A stretch of 64,000 nucleotides of DNA, from positions 124,001-188,000 of the forward strand of contig WBMZ01010832.1 in NCBI GenBank assembly GCA_013400975.1. Reading direction: 5' to 3'. How positions within the stretch are numbered: position 1 is the first letter of the stretch; the number at the start of each line of letters is the position of its first letter. The stretch is from Atrichornis clamosus. Lineage: Eukaryota > Chordata > Aves > Passeriformes > Menuridae. A model generated the notes under the pieces. It did not search any database, had not been told where the DNA came from, and was given only the letters and a program-made list of their open reading frames with translations. Of the stretch, positions 1-11,914 are shown one piece after another. Position numbers and translations under genes: made by a program.

Positions 1-306
1 TCACTATTAGTAGTATCTTGGCTGAACAATTTCACTGCCTGTGTATATTTCAGGAATGACTGAAAAAATATGTGGTTTTACGATCAGATTCGATGCAAGT
101 ATAAGCTGGCTACTTGAGGATGTCTTGCTTTATTTCCATTCAGTGTTAGTCGCTCTGTTAAAGAGACTAAAATAATGTGGCTGATTATTCTTATTTAAAC
201 AAAAAAGTGCAATTGTTAGAGCCCAGACATTCTTGAACAATTCAAATGGGACAGATTCTCTCTGAATCAGTCAAAGCAAAGAATCTAAATCTCCCAAACA
301 ACAGAT
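1..306. other. Single-copy non-coding DNA
   Basis: AT-rich sequence with no open frame of note, no repeat signature and no recognisable RNA gene. I see nothing to annotate before the CR1 fragment that begins near 307. Confidence 0.6.
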
Positions 307-548
307 CTCAGAATCACAGAATATGCTGAGTTTGAAGGGACCTACAAGGATCATCGAGTTCAGCTACTGGTCCTGCACAGCACCATCCCCAAGAGTCACA
401 CCATGTGCCTGAGATTGTTGTCCAAACACTTCTTGAACTCTGTTGGGCTTGGTTCTGTGACCACTTCCCTGGGGAGCCTGTTACAGTACCAACCACTCTC
501 TGGGTGAAGAATTTTTCCCTAAACCTTCCTTGACACACTTTAAGACAT
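307..548 (-). mobile_element. CR1 LINE fragment, antisense, 3' end
   Basis: The plus strand opens with CAGAATCACAGAAT, the reverse complement of the 8-bp repeat that ends avian CR1 elements. It continues into the conserved antisense tail (gctgagtttgaagggacc, then the block around agagtcacaccatgtgcctg). On the minus strand the fragment encodes pieces of the C-terminal CR1 ORF2 region, such as GRFREKFFTQRVVG, interrupted by frameshifts. The copy is 5'-truncated near 545-548, as is usual for CR1. It closely resembles the copy at 53,793-54,350 and probably belongs to the same or a neighbouring subfamily. It is a dead fragment with no coding potential of its own. Confidence 0.9.
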
Positions 549-565
549 AAACATCCTAAACTCAA

Positions 566-594
566 AATTGTAAGTCCTTTTTGGACTTACAATT
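566..594. repeat. Perfect 12-bp inverted repeat with 5-nt T loop
   Basis: The left arm aattgtaagtcc (566-577) and right arm ggacttacaatt (583-594) are exact reverse complements separated by five T. The hairpin lies about 20 bases beyond the 5' truncation point of the CR1 fragment. No function is implied by the sequence. A snap-back repair event at the insertion junction is one possible origin. Confidence 0.85.
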
Positions 595-3500
595 ATATTA
601 TCAATTTTTACCAGTTCAGAGGGGAAGGAACATTATGAGCTATTGTCCATGACAGGGGATTGCATTCAGCCTTCCCTGCTTTGGGCAGGACTGAACCTTG
701 AAGCATCACCACTGAGGGAGTCCCCCACCTACAGGGAGGCCTGATGTTAGCGTGAGTAGATCTCATTCACTCAGAAGTATGATGGTTCGGATTTCCTTCT
801 CATGAAGACCGAATGTCGGAACCATACAACTGTTCAGAAAATTGAAAGACTGCGCTCCCCTCAGGCTAACCTCCAGATTAAATATGTTCAAGGGCTCCCT
901 ATTTCTTTTTGTAGCTAGAACAACTCGCAAGCATTGCAGTTTGCCTTGTGCAACTTGGCAGCAGTGGCTGGAAGTGGTGAAGAAGAGCTCAGCTGGGTTA
1001 GTGCCAACCTGTTGCTGCAGGCTCTTCGTTAACATACAAAGGGGAAGGCTGCTAGGATGTGAATAAATTCCTTTGACTACTTGCAGACAAACTGCAGTGA
1101 GAATTCAGGGAGGAAGGATTTATTGCAGAAGCACATTAGGAAGCAGGTTCTCAGAGAAGGGGAAAATTTGGAGGTAGCACAAGTTGAACAGCCTGAATTG
1201 AGATGATAAATTTAAACTGAAGATTATTGTAAATACCTATAAGACAAAAGTCTGGAATATTGCACAACTGCAGCTACAGATACCTGCAGAGGACCATGGT
1301 GAAAAAAATCCTTTCTCTGTAATGAAATTCCAACAATACTTAGTTGAAAGCCCACTGCAGTGAACATAGGCCTTGTTATCGATTTCAGTGTGCTTTGAAT
1401 CAAGTTTGTAATCCCTTGGTGTACCTCCCAAATCAGAATTTCTAAGAGTTCCAAGTTGTGCTGAACTCAGAGTTCACGTTTGGTACAGGGTGGATACTGT
1501 TTGTCAGTGTTGCTTTTTTCATATGTAAATAGGTCTCATTTGTAAGATGTTCATCTCTGGAAGCTTTAGTCGGCTGTCTTCAAATGTAGGCATTTCCTCT
1601 ACATTTTTCTGCACAAGTAGCTAGAGAATACATACCTGAAAAGTGAGAAAGGGACACCTTAAAATGTATTCTCTCACACTCATAAGGAAGCAGAAGTCTT
1701 CACTGACCAACTTCACACATAAGTATGAGTTGTGTCACCATATTAAAGTACTTTTTGTGGGATTTCGGTTTTTTTCTTCTTTTTTTTTTGTGGTGTTTCA
1801 CAAATTGTTTTGTTGCACTTGGAGGATCAAGGTCAAGGCAATATACAACAGCAAAAATATACCATGAGAGAAGAAAGAAAAGGAAGCAAAAATTCAGAGA
1901 ATAACCAAAGTTAAGCTACATTTTAAAGTCAATTTGTCTATCCTTTGTTTATCTAGAAAACCCAAGGGACCAAAAAGGGCCTTCGCAGTTGGCCTGCACA
2001 ACACCTCCTTAATTTTCTGGCTTAGGTTTCTCACAGTCCTCCAGACCCCATTAAAATCATCAGTACTCCCCTACCAACTTCAGAAGTTAGTGTTTTAGAC
2101 CTGATAAGATTCCATGTGTTCCAGACAGCTGTTCCTCAAAGCTGCCTTAGAAACTTTGAGGGTTCTGCGGTGAGAACAGCAGTTTAGTCAGGTTTACAAA
2201 GCCATGACTTTTTGGGTTTCTGATTGTAATGGAAAAATCTACATATCATCACAGGCTATCTTCACAAAGCTTGAATGATCTGGGAGAGGTCTAGATGAGC
2301 ACTCACATGGCTGGAGGAGTGGAAAGAGCAAGGATGGTGGCACAGGCTAAAATGGGTCCAAAGCCCTGGGTGTGGTTGGGATAGGACTAAGCAGCTATGG
2401 GTGAGGTGATACCTGGGAAGCTGCTGTCTAGCGTACATTTATTCATCTCTGTTAACTGCAACTCCATCAGCAAAGAGGACAAATCTGAAGTGCTTATCTC
2501 TGTGAGAGGAAAAAACAAAGCCACAAAATGTTAGACTTGATTAATCACAGCCTTTTCACTCAGTGATCCTGTCAATATGACTGTATTTGTAGGAGTCCTG
2601 TAAGTACTCCAGGAGCTTCAGTTTCACTACTTGAAAGTGCAGAAATACTTAGGTACTTCCCCAAGTATCCCAATGGAAGGAATTTATTTTGAAATTAACA
2701 GGGTAAATACTTTTGTCTCCTCTGACCTCATTGCCCCAGGTAACAGATTGAAGACACACCTACAGCTCACTGGGTTCTGCAAAAAGACAAAAAGTTTGCA
2801 TGTTAGGTTACATTGCTGAGAGGACTTTTTTGATGTGAAAGGTGTTGCAGAGTAGAATAAGGAAATTCAGGAGAAAAAAAATCCTGGTTTTACCTGAAGG
2901 TTTGAAGAGAAATATTCTGACATTTCCATCAAGAGTTTTGTAATCAGAAAAGGCAGTCTTTACCAAATAGGTGCAAATTATATTTTGATATGTTATAGAC
3001 CATCAGGTTTTGTATTTTTCAATATTCTCCATTGTGTTTTTATTGTAGTGAATGTCAGTTACTACTTAAAAAAATTTTTATGTGTCCTACTTGAGCTGCA
3101 AAACAGTACTTTGGTGCTTAGCTTAAGATATTTTAAATAGTTAGTGATGGCTGGAAATCAAAATAAGCTCTCCTGATATTTATTTCCTGAAATAGAATAG
3201 AATGAAATGGTGACAAAGTCTTAATGTTCCAAAGAGAGCATTCTCTTACATTAGATTTTAGAGAATTTGATTTTATGAACAATTCAGAGAAGGGGAGAAA
3301 TGGGAATCAACAAACAATCAACACCTTTGCTTTTGTTTTTGTTTAGAACAAAATTAAATTCTGCTACTCAGAATTTCATTTTCTAAGGGCTTTGCTTTCA
3401 TGTTACTTGTGCCATACTTCTGTGTTTTACAAAGCAATGGAACAAATTCATAACATAAATGTGCTGAATTGGTTTTGACTAATAATAGTAATGATACCAC

Positions 3501-3999
3501 TAATAATAATTAGTGATAATCAGCAGCACATGAACTACCTTTGGGGGACTTATATAGTGAGAAGCATACTAAATAAAGCCTGGCTTTGTGACAGGGAATT
3601 TTGTCCAGAATTAAGCAGAGGAGAAACGTGAGCTTGGTCTTATTTGCCTCTCACTTTATCTGACAAAAGTCAGACAAAACCACAAACATCCAAACATGAT
3701 TTTCCCCTGAGGTAGTATGTGGATAAGTTTTTAATATTCTCTAATAATCTCTCTATACTTCAGATCAATTATTGTATAATAATATGCCATATAAATATAT
3801 TCAGCAGTAGTTATTAAGGAAAGCTGCAATAATTCTAATAGTAATACTGCTACAGTCACGAAACATCTCTAACAGAGTGTGAGTGACTTGGCTGGCATAT
3901 CAGTGGGCTGGAGCTGATCAGTGCTGGTATTTACTTGCATCCTGCTCGCCACATGCTGCATCCCTCCGAAGGTGGAGATGCCACAGTTGTTTATGCATA
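595..3999. other. Single-copy non-coding DNA
   Basis: About 3.4 kb without recognisable genes or interspersed repeats. Open frames are all below 95 codons and overlap on both strands, as expected by chance. The only low-complexity feature is a T-rich run at about 1,768-1,789. Confidence 0.6.
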
Positions 4000-4325
4000 C
4001 AGATGAAACCGCTTACTAATGAGCAGTCAGCACCATCGCCGGGGGTTGGGATCTAACCAGGCAGTCAGCACTGTTTCTCCTTCTGCACTCTTGCCCAGTG
4101 GTCCACGGCTGACCTGGCCAGGGCTGCTCTTAAGCCACGCCCGAACCCAGATGTTTTGTGACAAAGACACAAGCCAGAGCACTGACCTCTTTCAGTGTGA
4201 GCTGGAAGTTTCCAGGGCGCCTGTGTGCAGCCTGAGCCGCACCAGCAGATGGGGCGGTTACAGTGCATTTACAGCCCACTCCTAAACATCTCATCATTCA
4301 CGGACTGTGCTTTCCCCGGCAGAGC
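4000..4325. promoter_or_regulatory. GC- and CpG-rich patch, possible regulatory element
   Basis: This stretch is visibly richer in G+C than its surroundings and holds about ten CpG dinucleotides, while the neighbouring kilobases are nearly CpG-free. Overlapping open frames occur on both strands (88 codons plus at 4,019-4,285; 67 codons minus at 4,065-4,268), but neither product resembles a family I recognise. It may be a small CpG-island-like promoter or enhancer, an ancient exon, or a chance compositional fluctuation. No TATA box, clear initiator or first exon with a good donor was found. Confidence 0.25.
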
Positions 4326-4380
4326 TCTAGAAATCAGCTCTTTGTGGTTAATGGTATTTTTGGCTATTGCCTGACTTAAT

Positions 4381-4397
4381 TCAGCAGTCACTGCTGA
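4381..4397. repeat. Short palindrome, 8+1+8
   Basis: tcagcagt-c-actgctga is a perfect inverted repeat with a single central base, immediately downstream of the CpG-rich patch. It could be a dyad protein-binding site, but that is inference only. Confidence 0.5.
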
Positions 4398-7300
4398 TGC
4401 ATGAGTGTTTGAGACAGTGTTTCTTCAGGGCAGTGTCCCAAGGGCTAACGCCCTAACAGTGTTTTGTGAAACAACACCGAGGAGTGGCCCAAAGCAATAA
4501 TGATGAAAAACCCCCTAATTCCTGTTTAGTGATCCAGGTATTGTTCCTAATAACCTCGTCACCATTATTCCTCTTTAAAAGCCTGAATATGTACCAGACT
4601 TCAAACTTTAGTAGTGGGGCTTCAGTGACATCTTTTCTAGATAAATTGTAATAATAATATTTTTGTATGCAAAGTAGTGCAGTCCTTTTTTATTTGTCCT
4701 TGCAAAATAGGATGGGTCTTTACACAAGCATACATAAATACAACACTTTTTTAAAATTTCTCCCAGGTAGATCGTAAATTAAGAACCTCAGTCTTTCTTA
4801 TATACACAAGAAACCACATATGACAATATGTTGTTGCAACCACACATTGTATTCTATGTACAGTGTTGTTTATTGTAACAGAAGAAAGTCCAAATAGACT
4901 GGTTTTCTAAGGGCAGCTATTACTTATGCTCTTTGGAAAAAAAGGTTGTTTCTCAAAAGTCAAATCTCTTGTAGGAAGGAATGTGCTTTCACTTTTGCAT
5001 TTGTTTCATGAGGGATGGTGAAAATTTCTCCTGACTAGGTGATACTTGCAGTGTGAAAGTCAATAGCCAGAGCAGTGGCCTGGGATATTGGGAATTTAAG
5101 TTCAAGTTCTTTCTGCTTGACTGAGGACTTAGACCTGAAACTTCAATATAATTTACCTGTTCCAGGCAGGGGTCCCTCAGGTCCTGACTAATGGTGGTAG
5201 GGCACATATAAACACATGTGATCTAGCTTCAGTGATGTGCTCACTTTTGATGTATGTATTCTTGTGTATTTATATTTGGCTCTGAAAATTGAAAACTGTC
5301 TGCACAATAGCATTGTAATGTGTCAGTTTATCGACTTGCAAGCGTGCAAGAAGGGTTCCCTTCTCCAGCATGAGCTGTTCTTCCTATAAACTTGTTACAT
5401 CGTTCATCTTCCCTCAAGTGTCCCATACCTGAAAACTTGCAAACTGGCTAGTTTGTTAAGAGAAAAATGCAGAAACTGTGATTCAGTTTCCTCAGTTTCT
5501 TTGTGTGGCAGTTTTCAATTAAAGCTGAACTCTTTCATTTAATGTTCCTGCCAAGGTCTAAACTATCCTTGGCCTTTCACCATAAGAATGGGATAGGGAT
5601 GCAAGACAGGGAAGTTAAGTCCAACTGTTTAGCTGAACTTGTAGAAAATAATAGGACCACAGAGCACTTGAAGAACAACTGCAGAAAGAGAAGAATAACC
5701 ACCATGAGAACGCTTCTGTCTTCGATAATGTGACAAATAGAAATGAAGCTCAAAGTAATTTAAATAAGATCCCATAGGAAGCACAAATAAAAATCACCTC
5801 CACTTCAGAGAAAAATTAGTTATATAACCCAGTTTAGCTATTGGATCTGCAGGTTCTGTTTGTATACCTTTCAGCTTTTCTAAGCTAAAAAGAAAGGACG
5901 TTGTTTGTTATACTTTTTTCCTGCTGAACCCTTAGACCACAGCAGCTGCAGCAATTTGTGTAGTCCCACATGGGATAATTAGTTTATTTTAATGTTTGAT
6001 CAGAAGAAGACAATAAATGGCCCAACCAAAAATATCAGAATATTTTGGAAATCAGGCTGTTTGATGGATGGTCCTCAAAGACATTTTGTCTTACGACATG
6101 ATCCAAATTAATACTTTGTTACAGATATAAATCTAAAACACATAAAAAGCTTTTCACTAAGGCCTCATATGTTCATGGTTTAGGATTAATGTTCTATATG
6201 AAAACAGTACAAATATCTATTTAGAAACATGATAGAGCTAAATCACTAAATATCTTTTAGTGAAGCAGTGCTGCATATATAGGATGTAGAACAGGGAATC
6301 AATTTACCATACAAAGTGTTTTTTCACCATTCATTTTGTTTGGTAGCTCTGAAAGGCAAACAGTTGCCATAGAAACAGTAAAATAAGTCCATTTTGGGGA
6401 TTGGATGATGTGCTTCTATTGAAAATATAAATAAAATTTCAGTAGATAGATTTTTGTCAAATGTGTATCATGCCAGAACTTTGGGGTTGGAATAATCTGC
6501 TTCTGGTTGTGTTTGTTTCATTTAAAAGGCTAATCCTTTCTGTGCTGGTTGGACTTTCAGAGCGTGCTGTTCTAGTTCCTATGATTTCATATTACAACTT
6601 GTAATCTTGAACATTTCAGACCATATCTTCTATTCTACACCCCTACATAGGAACCTTTGAAAATTTGCCTGGAAACAAACATGTCAGGACCTCTCAGGAT
6701 CCATTTTCTACTGTGGTCTCATATCCTTTATTAGTGCCATTGTGCAAATTGAAGGCACAGACTGCAATCAGGCTTTGCAAGCCTTTAAGCTTTTAGTCCT
6801 CTGTCTGTTTACAGGGCTAACAATTGCATAAACTGCTTTTTCAAGCATCACAATCTTTGTCTAGTATGCTACGGAATAAATGGCTTAGAGATTCATGGCA
6901 AGGACACACAAGGGTAAAATACATGCTTTCACACAAGGTAAAAGCTGGGAGCGAGCCTGAAATCTGGGTTTAAAAGTGAAATTTTTCCTAGCCTCTGGAA
7001 GAAGCAGAGCTAAAGGTACAGACTCACTGCAGTGATAGCAGTACAGTGTACACTTCCAACCTTTCTTTTAAACAATTTGTTTTCAGTACCAGTGTCATGG
7101 ATGAAGCTTGGTGCAGTCTGAGTTACTTTGCCTTTTTGACAAGATTTCTGTGTTTCCCTTGTCAAACTGTTGCTGGTATTCAGATCAGCTAGTATGAAGC
7201 AAATCAGACCTTCAAAAGATGCACTGAAGGAGCTAGTACAGGCCCCTCGGAACATCTCAAAATATATTTTAGCCAGCACATGCCATGGTTGCATATTGAC

Positions 7301-8238
7301 TGTCAAAATAAATCACATAATGAAATTTTATAGGTACTTTCTGGGAAAAGATTAACTTGATAGTGGAACCCTGAAAAACTGGGAACACCATAAAAGGTCA
7401 TTTTTTTAAAAGGACATCAGATTATGACCTACAGTTCTAGAAATAGAGATGAACTGGGATAGAAGAAATAAATGTCTCCATCTCTTTTTCTGAAGCAGGA
7501 TCCAAGAAGCAGGTTTCCAACAGGAGCTCCCAGCTGTACTACAGCACACACAGGATCATGCCCTTCAGGTTCACCTCCAGTCTTCTCTCTGTTCGTGGCC
7601 GATGTATCAACATATGGCACGATGTATCAGTGCAGTTGTTAGTGGAACTGTCAGTGCAAACAATACTATGTTTGAAAACTAAATGTTCATAAATTGTCCA
7701 GTTGTGTTCTCCACAAATTCCAAGCAATGGAGAAGAACCGAACTAAGACTTTAGAAATATATAACCATTTAGGGACTTTCAGTCCTGATTTTCTGATTAC
7801 CCACACCCAAATACAGAAGAAAAATACAGAAGAATTGTGGGACATTCCTTGATGGAAAGTCAAATTTGAGTCTGTAGGCACCTTAGAAAAATCAAATTCC
7901 TGGCTCTGGACTGTATGCAGGTTGCACAAGTGACTCCTGGAATGCCAGAAAACCTTACCTGACTGAACAAGTGGTTTTGATCTGGAGAATTTAGGACCAC
8001 TTGTTAGACATTGAAGGTAAAATGTTTGACAGAGATCTTGAAGACAAAAGAGAACTTCTGACTGAAAAAACTCAATCAGGTTTTTACCACTGATTTTAAG
8101 GACTCAAAATTTCACACTAAAATATTCATCAAAATATGGGAGACGAATTTTGAAACAAAAAAAATCATAAGCCTGTCTTTTGAAATGTAAAATATTTTAC
8201 CTTTCTGCCAAGCTCTATTTCTGACAGTTGTGCAGCAT
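4398..8238. other. Single-copy non-coding DNA
   Basis: About 3.8 kb of AT-rich sequence. All open frames are under 100 codons with no recognisable product. I see no interspersed repeat, RNA gene or convincing exon. A strong-looking minus-strand splice donor lies near 7,953-7,958, but no convincing exon supports it. Confidence 0.55.
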
Positions 8239-8362
8239 TATATAAATATATAAATATATATATATAGTTATAGTTATGCAGAGTGATGGAGGGTAATCAA
8301 AAAGATAAAGTCACAACTATTTCCTTTCTTTTGCTCCNATATACATATATACACATATCTCA
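8239..8362. repeat. AT-rich microsatellite region with one ambiguous base
   Basis: Two runs of TA/ATA-type simple sequence (about 8,239-8,268 and 8,339-8,362) flank a short unique stretch. Position 8,338 is an N, the only unresolved base seen in the window, directly beside the second run. This suggests a base call or gap problem caused by the simple repeat. Confidence 0.85.
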
Positions 8363-11264
8363 TATAGGCAGGAAAAGATAAGTAAATTTAGTAAGTCTGT
8401 TTAAAAAGCTATAGTTCCTTGATACGTAGAGTAATAATAAAATCTCAAGGGAGTTTCATATTTTTATTTTATGCCCAGTGACTAACAAGAAGGAATTACC
8501 ATTCCTTTAACTTCAAGTAGAGAACATCAGCAAAAAAAATCTTCATTCATCAAGTTTTGCAAATGTAGATCTTGTGAAATGTATCTGAAATCTGTCTTGA
8601 AGCAAATATTTGCATCATTTTTAATTTAGTTTTCCTAGAACTCTCAATTTTAAAGGCAAGTTATAGCCACATGGTTACTTCAGTTCAGAGTGGAATGTGA
8701 AAATAAGCACATACAAGAACGGATGAGTTCTAACTAGATACATTTTTAAAAGGCTACACTTTCCCCCAGCATCCAACTCTGTATCTTCTCCAGTTTTAAA
8801 ATCTTCAAAATGTGTGTTTTTTCATCTGCTGTTGGTCTCGACATGGCTGTGGTTCTTGGTGCAGTCTGGCCAAGGCTAGAGGCAATATTAACATAGTATT
8901 GTAAGAGCTGTTCTCCTGAGACTTCTTCCCTAAGCAGAGCCACAATATTTTTAAATACTTCTTATGAAACTTGCTATTGGGAGGGTTTCATTCCAGCACT
9001 TTAGATGCTGAAAATTTCAACACAAATTGAACCCTCTGCATTTCAAGGGTTTTCTTTTTAATACCTAAAACTACCAGTCTTCTAAAGTTCACTTTTTACT
9101 GGTGTACCAGCGCACTTTGATGAGAACTGCCTTGAGTTACACAGCAGTGAAAACAGTCCTCCGTTACTCAGGGGACAACACAAACTGGAATACTTCATTT
9201 GAGAATAGTTTGTTGTTGTTTCAGGAACATCTAAGGATTAAAACTGTATGCATACGTGTAAAAGCTGGAAAATAAGGATAGCTCAGTTATCACTTTGCTA
9301 ACAGCAGAAAGGCAGATGCAGAGAGACACACAGAGAGGACAGCCACATAAAGCATCTGGCCTTTGGCGTATTACCAATAAACTCTTCTGGGAGAACATAG
9401 AGAAAAAAATATTTCCATTCTCCATGTAACATTTTTTGTGAGAGATTTTGTTTGGGAGTGGGGGGGGCGTGTTATGTTTGGAGTTTGGTTGGTTTTTTCT
9501 TCATTTAACAACTGCAGATATTATTTGAATTTGGAGAATGCTTAGGGGAAGGGCAGTTGACAAATATTAATCAAGAAACCACTTGCATAACAAAGGAAAC
9601 AATAGAGCAACTGAATGGAGGCAGCACCATCTGGAGAAAAAGATTGATAGCTTATTGAGTATCCAAAGGTCTGTGAAAAAGAGATGTCCCTGGGCTACAT
9701 AATTAACTTGGTATTTTATTTCTTTGTGGTGTGTGGTTTGTGGGTTAGTTCAGAGACCAATGAAACTCATGCAATAGTCTCTGAAGGCAGGGAGGAGAGG
9801 TGCCCATATCTTAAAATAAAGCTGGGCCATTTCCTTTATTTCCATTTCCTGGAAGAAAATTTAATTATGTGAGTTTCCTGGAAACAGAGTGAGCTGAAAT
9901 AACTCACTTTGTTTAAACTTTTCATCATCTGTGTAATTTTACATCTCTCCTGAGTTTGCTAGTTCCAAACAATCTCATGATTTGGCAAATGTCACAGTTG
10001 TTCTTCATATTTGTCACAGCTTAGTGACCCATAACAGCAAGCAGACACCAAAACCTAACAATTAGGCTATCCCAAAACATTTCATTTCTCAATACAAGTC
10101 AAGATTACTATTTTTTATGCTACCATTCAAGTCTTTTTCTCATGTTGATCATCACATTAAAGGCCTGCTCTATGCTCTGTGAAACATCTCCAAGACATAA
10201 GAGCCTTGCTTAAATATTTACAGGGGTAAAGAAAAGTTGGTGCCATCCAGCTATTATAATACTTCTCCTTTTCATTAAGCTAGAATGTATATTTGCAAGA
10301 ACAAAACGCTATGTGAGAACTATAGTAAATTTTCATCGAAAGTAATCTAGTCTTTCCCAGTAAGGATTTTAATGAAATTATGTTAATGGTTGGCTTTCTG
10401 AATATCTTCTCTCTACTATTTTTCTGAAGCGATTTTCTGAACAGTACATTAAACAACATTTTTTCTTCTCTTTCATGTCTTGACTTCTCCTATTGTCTTT
10501 TTCCTTTTGAGGTTTGGAACGTTACCTTTGTAACACAACTGCATCACCTATGTCGACAGACAGTCAAAAACACATTCTGTGGTTGTAGTGCTCTTCTACA
10601 CAGAAGTATAGGTGGTTCTTAGGCATATGTTCATTGTGCTGTATTTATATTTATTTCCATCAAAGTTGATTTGAAGAGTCTCTTATGTTTCAGCACTTTC
10701 CTCAGGTGTCTAGCACTGTTACAGCCTTTAAGCTACACATAACGCTGGAAAAAAAAAGTACACTGAGGAATTGATGGAAATAGGAGAACAATAGGTTCTT
10801 ATAACTACAGTGGGTACTATTTAACCATATAAAAATGCAGGAGAATCTGCTCTAGATAACACCTGCTTTGTGCATTTCTGGGTATGACAACATAGATTAA
10901 ATTGTTTTCAGATAGAAAAGCTTTTCACCTAAATGGGATCACCAGAATCAGAAGCCTGTATAACTGTAAAAATCAAAAGCTTCAGCTGAGTCTAATGGAG
11001 AAGACTTAATCCCCAATTTCTGTTCTGGGTGTGAAATGGCTGTGCTGTGGTAGTACAGATCTGGTATAAGATAGTGGAGAATAAGCCTGACAGGTTTTAC
11101 TCAAGTTCAATCCATTGCTACATGAGAAATATATCATAAGCCTTCATAAAAAAAAATATTCCAGGAACCCCTGAGGCTGATCAAGGTAGAAAACATGCAT
11201 TTCCTTTCCAAGCAAGTACAAAGTGCTAAGAAAGTTGTTACATTTTACAGTAAATCATGCTGGT
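8363..11264. other. Single-copy non-coding DNA
   Basis: About 2.9 kb with no recognisable gene, RNA or transposable element. A short G-run sits at about 9,461-9,467. Open frames are all below 70 codons. Confidence 0.55.
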
Positions 11265-11288
11265 GAAGTTGACTTTCAAGTCAACTTC
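11265..11288. repeat. Near-perfect 24-bp palindrome, 11+2+11
   Basis: gaagttgactt and aagtcaacttc are exact reverse complements separated by TC. It has no associated gene or transposon. It may be a cruciform-capable site or simply a chance dyad. Confidence 0.8.
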
Positions 11289-11914
11289 AGTTGCCCAGTT
11301 TTACCAGGCACTTCAAGTATTCACATATTCATAAGTATTCCTCTGCACAAGCAAATATGACTTTTTGCATTTTGGACCTAGACTTCAGCTGTAAACAACC
11401 AATACATCAAATCTGCATTTCTCCCCAGCCTGAAGATGCTCACCTATTATCAACCCCTTTCTGAAAACCATTTACAGCTAATCATCCCCCACTACCCTAC
11501 ACCACTCCTGCAAAAACAGTAAGGAGTGTGTGGGGGGGTGATATCCTCTCTTTTTAAAAAGTAGGTACACTAACAGCATTCTAGTGATAGTAATGAGGGC
11601 ATCTTAGACAGAGAAATATGGTAGGAGATGTGAATGACAATTAGTGAAAGGGGAAAATGGTCTCCGAGTGTGAAGTAACAGCAGATAGTGAAACTAACTT
11701 CAGGCAAAGCTGAAGAAAATAAAATCCAAATATGCAGGGACGATAAAGAGTCCATTTACATGCACACATATTTTGGGGTTTTTTGTGGTTTTTTTGTGGA
11801 TTTGTTTGTCTGTTTTTTTAATATAGGACATATTTCTACCTAATTAATTTTGTTATCAAAACAAAAAAGAGCACAAAAGAGTAATGCTGTGAGTTTTTAT
11901 TGTCCTCTGTTTCA
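11289..11914. other. Single-copy DNA with T/G-rich run
   Basis: No gene is visible. A T-rich stretch with interspersed G runs occupies about 11,770-11,820, shortly before the large CR1 copy. Confidence 0.5.

Noticed and set aside
3708..3729. let-7-like string tgaggtagtatgtggataag
   Set aside because: It shares the first ten bases with mature let-7, but the downstream sequence offers no complementary arm for a precursor hairpin; judged a chance match.
7959..8060. Minus-strand candidate exon after a strong donor at 7,953-7,958
   Set aside because: Only one frame is open, the acceptor is one of several equally good ones and the peptide is not protein-like.
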